The translations under genes were made by a program, and so were the position numbers. This document shows positions 31,735 to 44,455 of a DNA stretch of 64,000 nt, piece after piece. The notes under the pieces are model-generated. The model did not search any database. It was given only the letters and a program-made list of their open reading frames with translations, and had not been told where the DNA came from. This DNA is from Nemophila menziesii. Taxonomy: Eukaryota > Streptophyta > Magnoliopsida > Boraginales > Hydrophyllaceae. The stretch is from NCBI GenBank assembly GCA_029959085.1, contig JARWIR010000002.1, forward strand, positions 32,885,733 through 32,949,732, read 5' to 3'. Every line of letters begins with the position of its first letter. The stretch's first letter is position 1.

Positions 31735-33231
31735 CAATTTCAAGGCAAATAGCCTTACAAGCTTCGAACCCAACATTGTCATCACCTCCTTCGATAGCCT
31801 TAAATTATTTTTGTTCCCTTAAATTCGTTAGAACTTTGTTCAATTGTTCTACTTGAGTACCTAAAATCTGAATTGCGGCATCTTATCCTCGTAACTTCTC
31901 ATCCTGAGCGTTCATATTTGTGGTCAGTCCAAGACTTTTACGAATTGTTGATTATCCATAGATCCTTCTTGGGGATGCTGTGGTAAAGCTTTCTGATCTA
32001 ACGCATCGGTGTAGGCATCTTGAACAGGTTGTTATGGGGAGCAGGTCTATTTTGATATTGATTTTGGTACTGACCTCTTGGTTGGAAAAAGTTGTTCTGG
32101 GGACGCGGTTGATAATAACCAGGATTAGCGGCCCCCTGAGGATTTGAATACTGCATACCCGGATGGTTTCGGTTACCAAATTGATAACCTCCTCGGTTGG
32201 ATATGAAATAAACAGATTGCGGATTTCCTTCGCACTCTTCCCAAGTATGATTGTTAACCCCACATTGTTGCCTTGTGCTTCTTGTACTACGTTTGCTGCG
32301 GCTAAATTTTTCTGCATCTCTAGCTTAAGTTCTTTGATTTGATTTTCTAATGCGGATATTTGAGCTGAGTTTGCAGTTTCTGCATCTAATCGAAGCGTAC
32401 CTCGGGTCTTTGCAACAGGAGCTCGCGTAGAGGGCCAACTCCTTTCTTGTTCTATAATATTCTCCAAAACCTCGGTAGCTTCATTATGGTTCATGGACAC
32501 GAATTTTCCCCTTCCTATGTTATCCACCTTCTCTCTACCTTGACTGTTGAGACCTTCATAGAATATAGCTAATTGTAAAGAGGGGGTATAACCATGGAGC
32601 GGACATCTAGCTAACTTATGTTGAAACCTTGTCATGATTCTCCTACTGTTTCTCCATCTTCTTGACAAAACCTTGCAAGCTCGCTTTGGCCTTTGAGTCT
32701 CATACTCTTCGGATAAAAACGGTTAAAGAAAGCAGCTTGAAGTTCTGTCCATGAATTAATTGTCCCTGGTGGTTGCCTATCTAGCCACTCACCAGCTCTA
32801 CCGGTCAGAAAGAACGAAAACATATGACAATACAGTTGCTCGCGTGTAATGCCAGGAGTAACATAAGCATCACAAATCTGCATAAACTTCTGAATCGCTC
32901 TTACCGGATCTTGAATTGTTGTACCACTGTAGAGTCCAAAACTTTGGAACTGACTGAGCATGCCCGTATCGGGTCGAAATTTGATGTTTTGGATCTCCGG
33001 AGGACGGTAACCTATCGGTTGAACATGAAACGGCACGTGGAGACCAGGAAGGTCATGTTCAACTCGGTTCTGATTAATATTGTTTTGCCCGTTACCTCGT
33101 CCTAGTGGATGTTGTCCTTGTTGTTGTACACCAGGGGGAATAAATGGTGGTGGTCCTCCTGGTGCAAAGTACTGTAATCCTCCAGGTGGGATTTCAAGTG
33201 CTGGATCTAACTGATCTTGTACGCCTGCCAT
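31735..33231 (-). pseudogene. gag of R6
   Basis: Opens at MAGVQDQLDPALEIPPGG (33231); a basic extension (KRIREERALRRA) is open upstream but without an ATG. The proline/glycine-rich N-terminus leads to IQKFMQICDAYVTPG, FFLTGRAGEWLDRQPPGT and LQAAFFNRFYPKS, the gag core. A frameshift near 32650 is followed by coiled-coil residues (ISALENQIKELKLEMQKNL). The knuckle region reads QCGVNNHTWEEC in a further frame, with the first Cys of CCHC not legible. A Q/N/P-rich stretch ends in a frameshift near 31950. Distinct from R1/R2 gag but of the same family; closest to R3. Confidence 0.8.
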
Positions 33232-33480
33232 AGCTCTTCTTAAGGCTCTTTCCTCACGGATACGTTTATTATAGGATTTGAAGCTCCTCCCAGGCTCCTA
33301 TAACGGAGGCCAAGAATTAAACACTGTGAAACCTAAAAAAGACTAAAGCAAACCACAAGCGTAAATCCGGAAAAATAAAAACTAAGTACTGAAAAATAAA
33401 AATTAACTAAAAACAACTACTCAAAATAGATAACCCACACGCCAACGAGACATAAGTCCCCGGCAGCGGCGCCAAAAACT
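33232..33480 (-). other. R6 5' leader
   Basis: A-rich leader between LTR and gag, containing the primer site at 33457-33474. Confidence 0.6.
33457..33474 (-). other. Primer-binding site of R6
   Basis: Minus strand TGGCGCCGCTGCCGGGGA, one difference from the complement of plant tRNA-Asp (GTC), six bases from the LTR. Confidence 0.85.
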
Positions 33481-35023
33481 TGGTGTCGCCTAGGGTGTGA
33501 TAAAAATAAGATAAATAATAAGTCAGAAAACGCCGCACTCTCACCCTAGACAGGCACAGTACTACAAGTATTACAGGACGTATGCACGTTTTAATGATAA
33601 GTTGAGTTCGTTCTCAGGGAATTAGTGTGTTAGTCGAATGGGTAGAAATAACGAGTAAGAAGTAATTAATTAACAAACAAGAATTAAAAAGAGAATAATT
33701 TCAAAATTACTAAATTAAACTAAGAAAATAAAGACAATAAATTAAGTACGAAGAAATATGAGATGAGATGTATAGCTTAGGTTTTGCTAGTATGCACTAA
33801 TCCTTCTAATTCTTTCTATTAAATCTAGTTAATAAGTGAGATAATTAGCTCTTAGATACTTAGTCAGGATTCTAAATTCCCATACCTTAGACCTTGAGAG
33901 CGACTAAGGGGGCTACGGAGACACACCACGAGGCTGGATCAAATAGGGCTATCTTACGCCACTAGGGCTCTAAGCAATCAATTTCCATACATGGTGATAG
34001 TGGTTAAATTATACCCTAATTACTATCTAGTTAGAATTAGTGTTGTCAAGACCAATATCGACACTAGACGTTATGTGGTGTTTCAATAATTAGACACCCA
34101 GCTAAGGTGATCATCTAACTACTATTAAGGTAATCCTATACTCGTGCACTAGCAAGGAAAACAGTCATTAAATCAAAACACATAAACAAATATAAAGGTA
34201 AGCAGCTAGTATCAGATTAAAACATTAAATTCCCAAGGAAACTTAGATAGAAAGAAATTAGAATTCATAGATTATACATGATGCAAAACCCAAGCTATGG
34301 GAAGTTTAGTTCATACCTGAAGGAAATAAACTAAAAGAAATAATAAAAGACATCATCTTGCTCTCTACAATAACTTGGAAGAATAAAACCTTAAGAACTA
34401 ATTACTATGAGGCAAGGATGATTTACAAGTGATATAAGGGTGTACTTATAGGTGTTTAGAAGACCTAATTCGTTTTCTTGAAGGAGAAGATAAATAGTGG
34501 ACTCCAAGCCCAACTCAAATTCGTAACCCTAAAACATGAAATCAGGCCCGTTTTTGTTTTGGACCTAGCAGCTTCAATACTCATCCGTTCGACGCGTATG
34601 AGTAGTCGAAACTCATCATCTCGGAAAGATTTTCAACTTTTCTCTTGACCGTTTCTCCAAATTCCACACCGATTTTGAGATATAAGCTGATTTGTGGTCG
34701 TAGGTGCAGAAATTCAGATCTAAGGCAGCTTTTCCTTTTCCATGTTTTTAGCTTTTGTTTCCTTATCTCCAATTTCCATGCTTATCTCTTTCCATATCTT
34801 GTAGTCTATGACTTGGACTCTAATTAATCTCCATAATTATCTTTAAAGCTTCACACTAAATAAATAATTAAACCCAATATGCTCTAAAAATATTATTTTA
34901 CTAAATCAAGACTCAAAATAGGAAAGTGCATTATTTCTCAAGAAAAACAATTAGAAAGACTTCTAAATCACTAAAAATGATGTCTCATCTTAGCATAAAT
35001 CTATCACAAATGAGGAGACATCA
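33481..35023 (-). repeat. 5' LTR of R6
   Basis: Full-length partner of 25126-26583 (1543 against 1458 bases). It keeps the stretch TTCTAATTCTTTCTATTAAA and following bases that the 3' copy lacks. Right flank CCTAC. Frames at 34581-34827 are LTR sequence. Confidence 0.94.
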
Positions 35024-35641
35024 CCTACAGAAACAAAAAAGTATCAAAAGGACATTTAAAGGTCATCTTGTGCTGATATACAAGGTCTAGATAAATCTGA
35101 TTATATCCGGAGTACCCATCAAGAAAACAATAGTCCTCTCTTCCAGGCAATTTATCTAACATCTGATCTATGAAAGGGAGGGGAAAATGATATTTTCTGG
35201 TGACCTTATTCAACTTATGACCGTCCATACACACTTTCCAACCAACAACGGTTCTTGAGGGTATGGCTGCATTCAGTTCATTCAAGATGGTAGTGATACC
35301 TCCCTTCTTTGGTACGCATTGAACCGGGCTTACCCACTCGCTACTAGCTATGGGATAAATAGTTCCCGCATTTAGTAATTTGATAAATTCTTTCTTCACC
35401 ACTTCCTTCATAGTTGTCATCAATCTCAATTGCCCTTCAACTGAGCGTGCATTGTAATCTTCCAGAATAATTTTGTGTTGGCAATAGGAAGGACTAATAC
35501 CTTTGATGTCAGCAGTAGTCCAACCAATTGCCTCTTTATTACTCTGTCTTCTTGAGGACCTATTAAAGTAGCTGAAACAATAACAGGTAAAGTGTTGTTA
35601 GTACCTTAATATGCATACCTCAAGTGTGATGGAAGCGACTT
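35024..35641 (-). pseudogene. RT 5' half of R5
   Basis: Continues RT upstream of the R6 insertion: MTTMKEVVKKEFIKLLNAG, WVSPVQCVPKKGGITTIL, VCMDGHKLNKVTRKYHFPLPF (Gly-His replaces Tyr-Arg) and CFLDGYSGYNQIYLD (catalytic Asp). Open for 134 codons to the duplication CCTAC. Upstream (35430-35640) are RT-linker residues in a shifted frame, with a deletion after PQED. The other half lies at 24720-25125. Confidence 0.83.
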
Positions 35642-36346
35642 CTATTCTAATTGCGGGGAAGATTCAATAGATGGTTTATTTTTAGGTATTATCTCCCCCG
35701 GTTCTCTCACCAGTTCATAGGCTAAACACCTATGTTTTGGATTCTCAGAGTTTAGAGCTGCCACTGTTTCGACAAGCTCTTCTATCATCTCAGGTAAGTC
35801 AAGTGTTAGGGCAGCCTTCAAAACATCATCAAAAGTAATATCATCAAATACATCTTGCGTGGCATACTCAATTGCATCTACTCGAAAACAATCCTCATGG
35901 GTGTCCGGAAACTTCATTTCCCTAAACACATTGAACTTTACCTCCTCGTCTTGGATTCGCATAGTTAATTCTCCGTTTTCTACATCAATAAGAGTATGCC
36001 TCATGGCTAGGAATTTTCTTCCCAAAATAATGGGGACATTCCTATCAGCGTCGTATTCAAATATAATAAAATCAACGGGAAAAATTAAAGTACCTGCCTT
36101 GACGAGGACATCTTCTATTCGTCCCTCAGGATGTGCGAGGGATCTGTCAGCCATTTGCAAGACCATAGAGGTCGATCTTGCATTTCCTATCTTCAGTTTC
36201 TCAAAAATTGATTTGGGCATGAGATTAATAATCGCACCCAAATCACATAAAGTTTTCCCTTGCCACTCATTACCAGTAGAAATAGGAATCGTAAAACTCC
36301 CAGGATCAAGGAACTTAGGTGGAAACTTAATTTTGGCATATGGCAC
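35642..36346 (-). pseudogene. Protease of R5 with linker
   Basis: Open for 234 codons. DPGSFTIPISTGNEWQGKTL is followed by CDLGAIINLMPKS, with the catalytic DLGA kept but the usual Ser changed to Ile. IEDVLVKAGTLIFPVDF and VPIILGRKFLAMRHTLID complete the fold. The linker EEVKFNVFREMKFPD ... LTLDLPEMIEELVETV continues toward RT. The start at MPYAKIKF is only the first Met of the open stretch; in the ancestor this was the middle of gag-pol. Confidence 0.85.
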
Positions 36347-38330
36347 TACACTCTTCTGGCAACCCTATCATCTCATTCTCAAGGTACGGTCTTTTTTTGG
36401 TGATGGCTCTCTTAAATAATTTAACGTATTTCAGCACATTCTCTAACAAGATCTAAGAATGGTATATTAATGTTAAGAGTCCTTACCACATTCATGAATT
36501 TCTGATAGTCAGTCATGTCTCCTTTTTTCTGAATTCTTGTGGGGGAAGGTGGAGGAGGACGGGTTTCTACAACATCTTTCTCCTTTGGTCCTTCGGGATT
36601 CTTCTCCACTTCCACCTCTTCTACTTCTGGTTCACTTTCTTTCTCCACTACATCTTTCACCATCTTCTCTTTCATAGTTGTTTCTTTTTCTTTTATAACG
36701 GGAAAAGGAGGTGGTGGTAACTTCTTACCACTTTTGAGCTCTATAGCATTACAATCTTCTCTCTGTTTTGGATCTTCAGTGTCACTTGGGAGTTGCCCTT
36801 GTAGATGCTGATTTAACTGTTTTGCCATCTAGCCATCTGATTTTCTAACATTTTAAGTGCTGCGACAGAAGATTGTTGATCTTGTTGCATTTTCATCTGA
36901 AGTTTGATTAGTGTCTGTAGGGTCTGTTGAACATCTAATGCCCCTTCTTAAGGATGATAGGGTAGAGCTTTTTGACTCATAGTATCGGTATAGGTGTCTT
37001 AAGGAGGTAGTCTCTAAGCTTGATGTCCGAAATTTTTTCCTCCATGGTAGTTGTTCTGTGGTCTTGGTTGATAGCTATTACCTTGTGGGCTCGGTTGATA
37101 TGCGTAAGTCAGATTTACTGCCCCACTTGGATTTGAATATTGGAAACCCAGATGGTTTCTATTTGGTTGATAACCTTGACCTCCTAAATTGAAGTTCCCT
37201 CAATTGGACACAAACATCACGGATTCTGGATTACTTTGACAATGCTCCCAATCATGATCTTGTACACCACAGTTAGAACACCTATATATTTCTTGTGTAA
37301 CATTAACATCTGCACTTCTACCTGAAAAACCTTCTTTAACAGCAAAGGTAAGCTGTTTCAATTTTCGCTCAATTGTGTTCTTCAATTTATTCTCTAGTGA
37401 AGAGAATTTCTCATCAATTCCAGCACTACTTTCTCTATAACTTGTACCTCGTATAGGTGCTCTCACGGTATTCCAACCCAACTCATTCTTCACTGTTCTA
37501 TTCAAAATAATCTTAGCGTTAGCCGGTGTTACTTGTAAGAATCCCCCACCACCTTGATTTTCCTTCAAGACCTTTATAAAATATTGACATTTGTTGTTGT
37601 TCTGTAAGGCCATGATCTGGAACTCTTCTTAAACATAATTGGAATATTTTACATCACTTACCCACAAATTATCTTGTTCTTGTTCAAATGATGTCAAAGC
37701 GATTTGTGCTTTCAGTCTCACGTTTCTCGGATAATAACGATCAAAGAAAACTGTTTGTAACTCATCCCAATTTGTGATTGATCCTGGTTCTTGTGAATCA
37801 TGCCATACACTCGCTGCGTCTATCACAAAAAATCTAAATTTTTCATAATACATTTGCTCTCTGGTTACACCTTGCGTTATATAAGCATCACATATTTGCA
37901 TAAATTTCTGTACGACACGAATTGGATCTTCTCCAGCCACTCCACGAAAATTTCCAAAGTTTTGTAATTGAGATAACATTCCAAGATTGGGTCTGTATCT
38001 TGCTACATTAATATCTGGAGGACTAATACCAAGAGCAGGAGCGCGATATGGAACTTGTTCAGGACCTTGTACGAACCATGGATCATAAGACATTTGAGGT
38101 TGAGCTTGTCCTCCAAATGGAGGATGATTTTGTTGATTCTGGTTGTTAACAACTTTCAAATTACAGATTATGGGATTTTCGTTCTCATCCACTACCACCT
38201 GAGGATAAACACCGTCAACATTAGCCATCTATGCTTCTTTGTCTAATCTATCTTCTCTTTCTCTTTCTTCTTTTTCTTCCTTCTTTCTTTTGTTTGCAAA
38301 TATGATAAATATCTCGGGGTTATCGAGCAT
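36347..38330 (-). pseudogene. gag of R5
   Basis: Ancestral start probably ATG at 38330 (MLDNPEIF), 34 codons upstream of and in frame with MANVDGVYP at 38228, separated from it only by a TAG at 38231. The N-terminal extension is highly charged (NKRKKEEKEERERE). Core: EQVPYRAPALGISPPDINVA, KFMQICDAYITQGVTREQMY, FRFFVIDAASVWHDSQEPGS, LQTVFFDRYYPRN. A frameshift follows near 37629. Knuckle CSNCGVQDHDWEHC at about 37260 is a complete CCHC. Then a degenerate Q/N-rich segment, and from 36828 KQLNQHLQGQLPSDTEDPKQ with the TRPPPPSPTRIQKKG motif before protease. Confidence 0.87.
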
Positions 38331-38380
38331 ACACTAGACCTAAAAAACTGAAGGACTAACACCGTGGTCACACGCTACCG

Positions 38381-38398
38381 TCCTCGGCAGCGGCACCA
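38381..38398 (-). other. Primer-binding site of R5
   Basis: Minus strand TGGTGCCGCTGCCGAGGA, three differences from the tRNA-Asp (GTC) complement. Confidence 0.78.
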
Positions 38399-38404
38399 AA
38401 AACT

Positions 38405-39922
38405 TGGTGTCTCATGGTGTGTGATAAAATCACCACCCTTTTGAGAGGGACACTACCCGCAAGTGCACGGGACGTTCCAAGTGATGTGTAAATAATACGG
38501 ATTTCGTTCTCAAGGACGACTAGTTACGACACTATTATTATCAGAATAGTAGGATTAATTGTTTAAAACAAAAAAGTAAAATGATAAGATTTTTTGTTTG
38601 TTATTGCTAAGGACTAAAGATGCAATAAAATAAAATACTAAATTTATTAACTAAAAATAAATAATGCAAGTAAATAAATTTGACGCAAGAATGAGAAGGG
38701 TACTTGAGTCTCGCAAGGGTTTCACCTAAACCTCCATAATCAATGCTTATGTTTAAGGGCTAAACTGGTATTATTGTGTTAGTCAGGACTCTAATATCTC
38801 CTAACCCCCCGTCAGGGTAGACTTAGGAGCTCTTCTACAGTACTATAAACCCCGTCAGGGAGATTATATCTTTTTTCGATTGGTTAAGTCTCTTACCTCA
38901 ATGGTTGCGCGGTTAGTCAAGCCTGTTAGGGTCATTGGCGAATACTACGCGTCTATTACCTAGGTTCGTAATTAAACCCCCCTTCAAGGTGATCACTTCG
39001 CCACTAAAGTGAATAGCCTAATTACTATAACCTATGTTTGATTCATGACTTCAAAAATAGTAAATAAAATTAAGATAATAGTCAACACAAAATACCGCGT
39101 TTAAATTAAATAACTAAATCCCAAATTCAGAAAAACATTAATTAAAGAAATTAGAGTTTAACACATAGTGCGATTCTCAAGTGCTTAATAAATTAGCTCA
39201 TGTTCGAATTAAAAACTGAAATAAAATAATTTAAAGACATTATCCTAAACTACAAAAATAAATTAAGGAACCTAATTGGGACGTTGGATTGACTGTTGTT
39301 GGAAGAAAGAGATTCTTTCAGCTCTAGCTTTTCCTTTGCCTTCTTGCTCTAACTTGAAAATATGAAGCGTAAAACGTAATTCTTTGAAGTGTGTGTAAAA
39401 AGGAGGTCTAAATGTCTATTTATAAGAGAGAATAAATAATGGGATTTTTATTTTAGGATAATAATTTAAATAATAAAAAGCCCAAATCCATATTAAAAAT
39501 CCCGTAACTGTTGTACAACTATTGGTAAAACGGCCGTAACTTTTGCGTCTCAACTCCAAATCACTTGAATCGGTGTCTAAGTGGCTTGAAATCAGCAATT
39601 AGTAACAGCGTTCTAGATTTTCTTCTCTATTAGTCAACTCTTCGAATATTCTTTTCTTCCTTTTTACCTCTCCGCTTGATCTTGGACTTTAATTCCCACT
39701 TCTCAACCTTGTATTAGTGCTCCATAGCATCCATGGACCTAAGAACTTTGCACTAAAAACAAACAAATTAACGTACAAAAGATGCAAAATAAAATAACAC
39801 AATTCCAAGGGGAGAAAATGCAATATAACGAAATAAGCATAAACGTCTATCAAATAAGTCTAATATTCACCTAAAATGATGTCTCCTAAGGGCTAATATT
39901 TAGAACGAAATGGGAGAAGTCA
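38405..39922 (-). repeat. LTR shared by R5 (as 5' LTR) and R7 (as 3' LTR)
   Basis: Plus strand TGGTGTCTCA...GGGAGAAGTCA. On its left is a primer site and gag (R5); on its right AGACCTCCAACTCAAACC, a pre-PPT region (R7). One LTR thus serves two internal regions. The U3-tip inverted repeat (39877-39922) is decayed on the right arm. Confidence 0.85.
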
Positions 39923-41384
39923 AGACCTCCAACTCAAACCTTTTGTCGTCTCGAGAAAGTAAAATAAAAGCAAAAGCCTTAGGTGAACGCAGAAATGCAG
40001 AGTCTAGTGAATAATACCCAAAGCACAACTTAAAACAAATCTGATATAGTATTTACTTAGTAATTAATATACACATACACATATCATGCAAAATCAAACA
40101 CAGATAATATCAATCATAAATTAAATTCACAATGCTAGAAGGTTACACTTATACTTATCTCATATGGTGGCTACAGGGTGTTCATTAATTCTCACTTGCT
40201 TTGAACGCTCCACTTATTATACTCCCTATTAGTTGAATTAGATATCCACTATGTATCTTGGAATCACGAGGACTTTATGGTCTTAGTGTAGGCTTAGGGA
40301 CGGTATGGAATGTATATTTGGTAAATTTGAAGTGAGATGTTAGCTCTCTCCTCACTCACCATCAACAACTGTCCAAGAGCTTGAGTTTACACTCGAATAT
40401 GGTCTCACTCAACCCATTTGACGCATTAATTTAGCGTCCCCAAGTTAACCCAATAAGCACTAAGATGATTTCCAAAATGTCCACTTTGTCGGTTACTTTA
40501 TTCTTTTTGTTTTTCTTTTTCATTCTTTTCTCTTTTTTTGTACAATCGATAACTGGGTTCCCGGTTGTCTGCTGTATTGACAACTTTTATCACCTTCTTA
40601 AGGACCCCGGCAAAAGGTTACAAATAATATATCATCGAAATTGCGCATAGATACAAACGAATATAACTTCCCTCCCAATGAAATTTCCTAATAATGAAAC
40701 CTACCACCCCAAACTCAAGCTCAAGACAGGAAGTCTCAGGATTGTGATTCAAGTGCGGGTCATATGGAAATGCCTAATAAACTAAGGAGATATGGGCTTA
40801 TACCATGGCAAAAAAAGAAAGGCTTAAAAGATAAAAATGGGGCTAAGAAAGATATAACTAAATCATGGGATAGAAAGCTAAAAAGTTTCATATGGCTATC
40901 AAAGAACTTTCTCTATCATTTTTCTAGTTACATAGCCTGCCTCTGTTTCATACCTAACTGGGTTCTCTTCTCATTTAGATCACACGTTCTACAAACCACT
41001 CAATTTCATTAAGTACATGTTCACTTCTTTTGCATTGTTCATTAATTTTTCCTATCAATTACCTAATTTTTGCATGCAATTAAAGTGCTTACATCAACTC
41101 CTAAAGTCCACTGTTTTCTATCATAAAATTAATAAAAAGTATGCTTAATAGGGATATTTAAAATACTATACAATCAAACGCAATCCTCAATTAATTTTAT
41201 TTAAAGCAATAAAACACATAACACATAAAATTGGGATTAGGCAACGAACCCCACCCCAAACTCAAAAATGAGTCGTGCCGCCACGACTCGAAAAGACTCA
41301 ATAAAGAAAATAAACTAATGTACACTACTAATGAGAAAGGGAGAAGGAAATGTATCTTAACCAGCACGAGGCTCATTTCTAGTT
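39923..41384 (-). other. R7 3' untranslated region
   Basis: Non-coding; decayed pre-PPT hairpin at 39940-39959; one GGGTTCCCGGTT unit at 40553-40564 in a TGACAAC context; GNRA-position hairpin at 41270-41289. Plus frames at 40465-40650 and 40764-41012 are not genes. Confidence 0.72.
41270..41289 (-). other. Hairpin after ORF3 (R7 copy), loop changed
   Basis: Stem GAGTCGTG / CACGACTC is perfect, but the loop is GCGG, the only non-GNRA loop among seven copies. Confidence 0.65.
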
Positions 41385-42142
41385 ATGCGTGTAGAGCTCA
41401 AATTCTCTAGAATAGTTCTTATGAGTACCAATTCGTCTGTTACCTTTCCCACAAGTTTTATTATCTCATCTTGTTTCTCCTCTAAAACTCACATTCGTTC
41501 TTCCAACTCGTTTTCATCCACTATCTTCTTCTTGCATGTAGGAAGTCTAGGACATCTTTATACTAATTTTGGAGCCCCCTCATGGACATTATCTATTGAT
41601 TTTAATGTCATCTCTTTCCCTTTTTGGTTGGATCATCCTCTTCATTTTTGCGTGGTATCTTTGCGGCTAAACAAATCGAGGTTATGGTGCACAGGAATTT
41701 GAGGTTTCTTGGTAAAATCAAGGATTTTTTGAATTCCATGATGAGGTTATAAGTTACACGGGCAACATCAATGTTTTTCTTCTCAAGAATACACTTTATC
41801 AAAATAAGATGTTCCCTTGTTAACTTTGAAATATGATTGTTTCCGAAGAAGGTATGAACTATGAATTGGGACCATACTTTAGCGTGTGGTAGCAAGTTGC
41901 TACTAAATACATGTCCTGCATATCTTTCTCCTACTGGGATGGGAAGTCTCCCACGAATCAGGACTTAATCATAAAAAGTTTCCCATCAGAAAGATGAATC
42001 ATTAATTGCTTCGTGATATGGGCATGGACCAGTAAAGATTGGTAATTTTAATGATTTCCGAATAAGCTCAATTGATAAAGGTAGTACCTTTTTGCGTAGG
42101 ATAAGTGATTGTCCATTCGCAACAGCTAGTTCTTCATGAAAC
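41385..42142 (-). pseudogene. ORF3 fragment of R7
   Basis: Central domain and tail of ORF3: GQSLILRKKVLPLSIELIRK, LPIFTGPCPYHEAINDSSF (42142-41986), then LPHAKVWSQFIVHTFFGNNH, LTREHLILIKCILEKKNIDVA and LKFLCTITSICLAAKIPRK (41895-41608). The tail is degenerate (EEKQDEIIK-like near 41480). Broken by stops near 41970 and 41900 and cut by the R8 LTR at its 5' side. Same family as R2 and R10. Confidence 0.72.
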
Positions 42143-43714
42143 TGGTGGGTCCTGGGGTGTTGTAAAATAAAGCGATAAAAATAGAGGAACCACAATACCA
42201 CAAGTGCACGGTTTTCCAAGTAATACTCCGATAAATCGGGTTTCGTTCGCAGGGATGGATAGTTACAACTCTTGTATTAATCGAATAGTAGAAGTAATTG
42301 TTTAACGGAAAAGCAAATTGATAAAGATATTTATTTTGGTTTTGTTTAAAGCTAAGACGCAATCAATTAGAGTACTAAATAAAATAACTGAAAATAAATT
42401 AAAACAAATAAATGAGTTGGACGCAAGAAGAGAAGGATTACTTGAGTCTCGCAAGGGTTTCACCTAACTTATCTAACTAATGCTTCTATTTAAGGGCTAA
42501 ATTGATATCATTGTGCTAGTCGGGACTCTAATCTCATCTAACCCCTGTCAGGGTGGACTTAGGAGCGCTATCCTACGGTACTATAAACCTCGTCAGGGCG
42601 ATCATATCTAGATTCGAACGGTTTTAGTCTCTTACTTCATTGGCTACATGGTTAGTTAAGCCTGTCAGGGTCATTGACGAATACTACGCATCTATTATCT
42701 ATGTCCGTAATTAAACGCCTCGTCAAGCTAATCACTTTGCCAGTTAAGTGAATAGCCTAATTACTATGCCCTAAGTTTGATTAATGACTTCAAAGTAAGT
42801 AAATGAAAACGAAATAATAGCCAACACAAAATACCTAATTTAATTTAAATAATTCAATCCCAAATTTAGAAAACATAAATTAAATAGAATTGGGTTCTAC
42901 CCATGTAGCGATTCTCAAGTACTAAAGAAATTAGTTCATAAAAAAATTAAAAACTGAAATAAAATTAGAACTCATAGTCAATTACAGAAATAAAATGAAG
43001 AACCTAATTAAAGGATTGATTTTGACTGTTGATGGAAGAGAATTGACTCTCCAGCTTCAGCTTCTTCTCTCCTTTTTGCTCTGATGTTTTTCCCTAGAGT
43101 ATACTGACTTGTGTAATGATTTTTTTATAAAAATGAAGTCTAAAGGCCTTTATATAGTGGATAATTCGGATTGGGCTTTATCTTAAACGGAATACGTTAA
43201 ATGAAATAAAAGCCCAATCCTAAATTGAAATCTCTAACTGATGTGCAGCTGTTAGAAAAACAGCTGTAACGTTTGCGTCTCAACTCCAAATCACTTCATT
43301 CTAGTCGTAAAATCTTCCTAACTAAAAAATGAAACTTCTTTATTTCATGACTCTAAGGCTTAATCAGTGGCTAAGTGGGTCAAAAACAGCGATTTGTAAT
43401 TGCCTTCCAGATTTCACTCTCCTCCAGTTAATTCTTCGGATCATCTTTTCTCGCCTTTGACTTCTACGCTCAATCTAAGACTTTAATTCCTCCTTCTCCT
43501 CCTTGTCTTGGTTCTCCTTAGAATCCATGGACCTAAGAACTTTTCACTAAAAACAAACAAATTAACGTACAAAAATTCTAAAAATGAAATTTCGTAATTC
43601 CAAGGGGAGAAAATGCAATATAACGAATTATTAGAAGTCCATCAAAGAAGTCAAATATTCACCTAAAATGATGTCTCCTAAGGGCTAATATTTAGAACAA
43701 AAAGGGAGACATCA
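42143..43714 (-). repeat. 3' LTR of R8
   Basis: Plus strand TGGTGGGTCC...GGGAGACATCA, the R2/R4 type. Perfect U3-tip inverted repeat at 43669-43714. Inserted in R7 ORF3 after GAAAC. Confidence 0.9.
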
Positions 43715-44455
43715 AGACCCCAAAATCAAACCTTTGTCGTCCCGACAAAGTAAAATAAAATCAAGAACCTAAGGTGAAACGCAAAAATGTAGAGTCTAGT
43801 GAATAATACCCAAAACAAAAATTAAAATAGATCTCATATAGTATGACCTTGGAACTGATATACACATACACATATCATGCAAATCAAACATAAATAATAT
43901 CAATAAAAAATTAACTTCACAATTCTAGAAGGTTATGCTTATACTTATCTCAAGATGGTGGCTATAGGGTGTTCATCGATCCTCACTCGCTTTGAACGCT
44001 CCACTTAGCATACTCCCTAATAGCTGAATTAAAAATCAACTATGTCTCTAGGAATCAAGAGGACTTTATGGTTATAACATAGGCTTAGGGACAATATGGA
44101 ATGTATATTTGGTAAATTTGAAGTGAGCTTTTGGCTCTCTTCTCACTTACCATCAACCAACTGTCCAAGAGCTTGAGTTTGCACTCGAATATGTTCTCAC
44201 TCAACCCATTTGACGCACTAATTTTGTGTCCCCACATTTACCCAATAAGCACTAAAGATGATTTCCAAAAACTCCACTTTGCATGTTACTTTATTTTTCA
44301 TATTAATATTTTTTTTGTACAAGATGCCCATGACCATCATGTTGATGTGAATGGCCATGTTTCTTATATTTTTTTTGAAAGACCCCAGCAAAGGGTTACA
44401 ACTGATACATCATCAACAATTGCGCATAAATACAACCGCATATAAATTTCTTTTA
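43715..44455 (-). other. R8 3' untranslated region
   Basis: Non-coding; perfect pre-PPT hairpin CTTTGTCG-GGA-CGACAAAG at 43732-43750. The frame at 44131-44445 is a reading of the conserved block near 44110-44230. Confidence 0.7.
43732..43750 (-). other. Pre-PPT hairpin (R8 copy)
   Basis: Eight perfect pairs around GGA, the consensus form. Confidence 0.7.

Larger units (their letters stand above)
25126..35023 (-). mobile_element. R6, complete RT-less Athila-type element
   Basis: LTRs at 25126-26583 and 33481-35023, flanked by CCTAC on both sides (25121-25125 and 35024-35028), inserted into the RT of R5. Internal order from the 5' end: primer site, gag, a 484-base inverted repeat, protease fused to an integrase-tail remnant, CCGG spacer, nearly open ORF3, 3' untranslated region. 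No RT, RNase H or integrase core. R3 has the same architecture, so this is a non-autonomous family and not a single damaged copy. Confidence 0.93.
24007..39922 (-). mobile_element. R5, 5' part of an Athila element, split by R6
   Basis: 5' LTR, primer site, gag, protease, RT (cut by R6 at 25125/35024), RNase H and the integrase zinc region; it ends at the junction with R4. The CCTAC duplication shows that R6 is a later insertion. Catalytic FMDDF and about 75 bases of the connection domain are deleted. Confidence 0.85.
39923..42142 (-). mobile_element. R7, 3' end of an Athila element
   Basis: 3' untranslated region and part of ORF3, cut by R8 at 42143 (left flank GAAAC). The rest of R7 is not found in the window. 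Confidence 0.8.
42143..44455 (-). mobile_element. R8, 3' LTR and 3' region of an Athila element
   Basis: 3' LTR 42143-43714 plus about 740 bases of 3' untranslated region that ends near the CCAGCAAAGGGTTACA block (44386). It then joins unrelated element sequence (R9). Everything upstream is lost. Confidence 0.78.
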
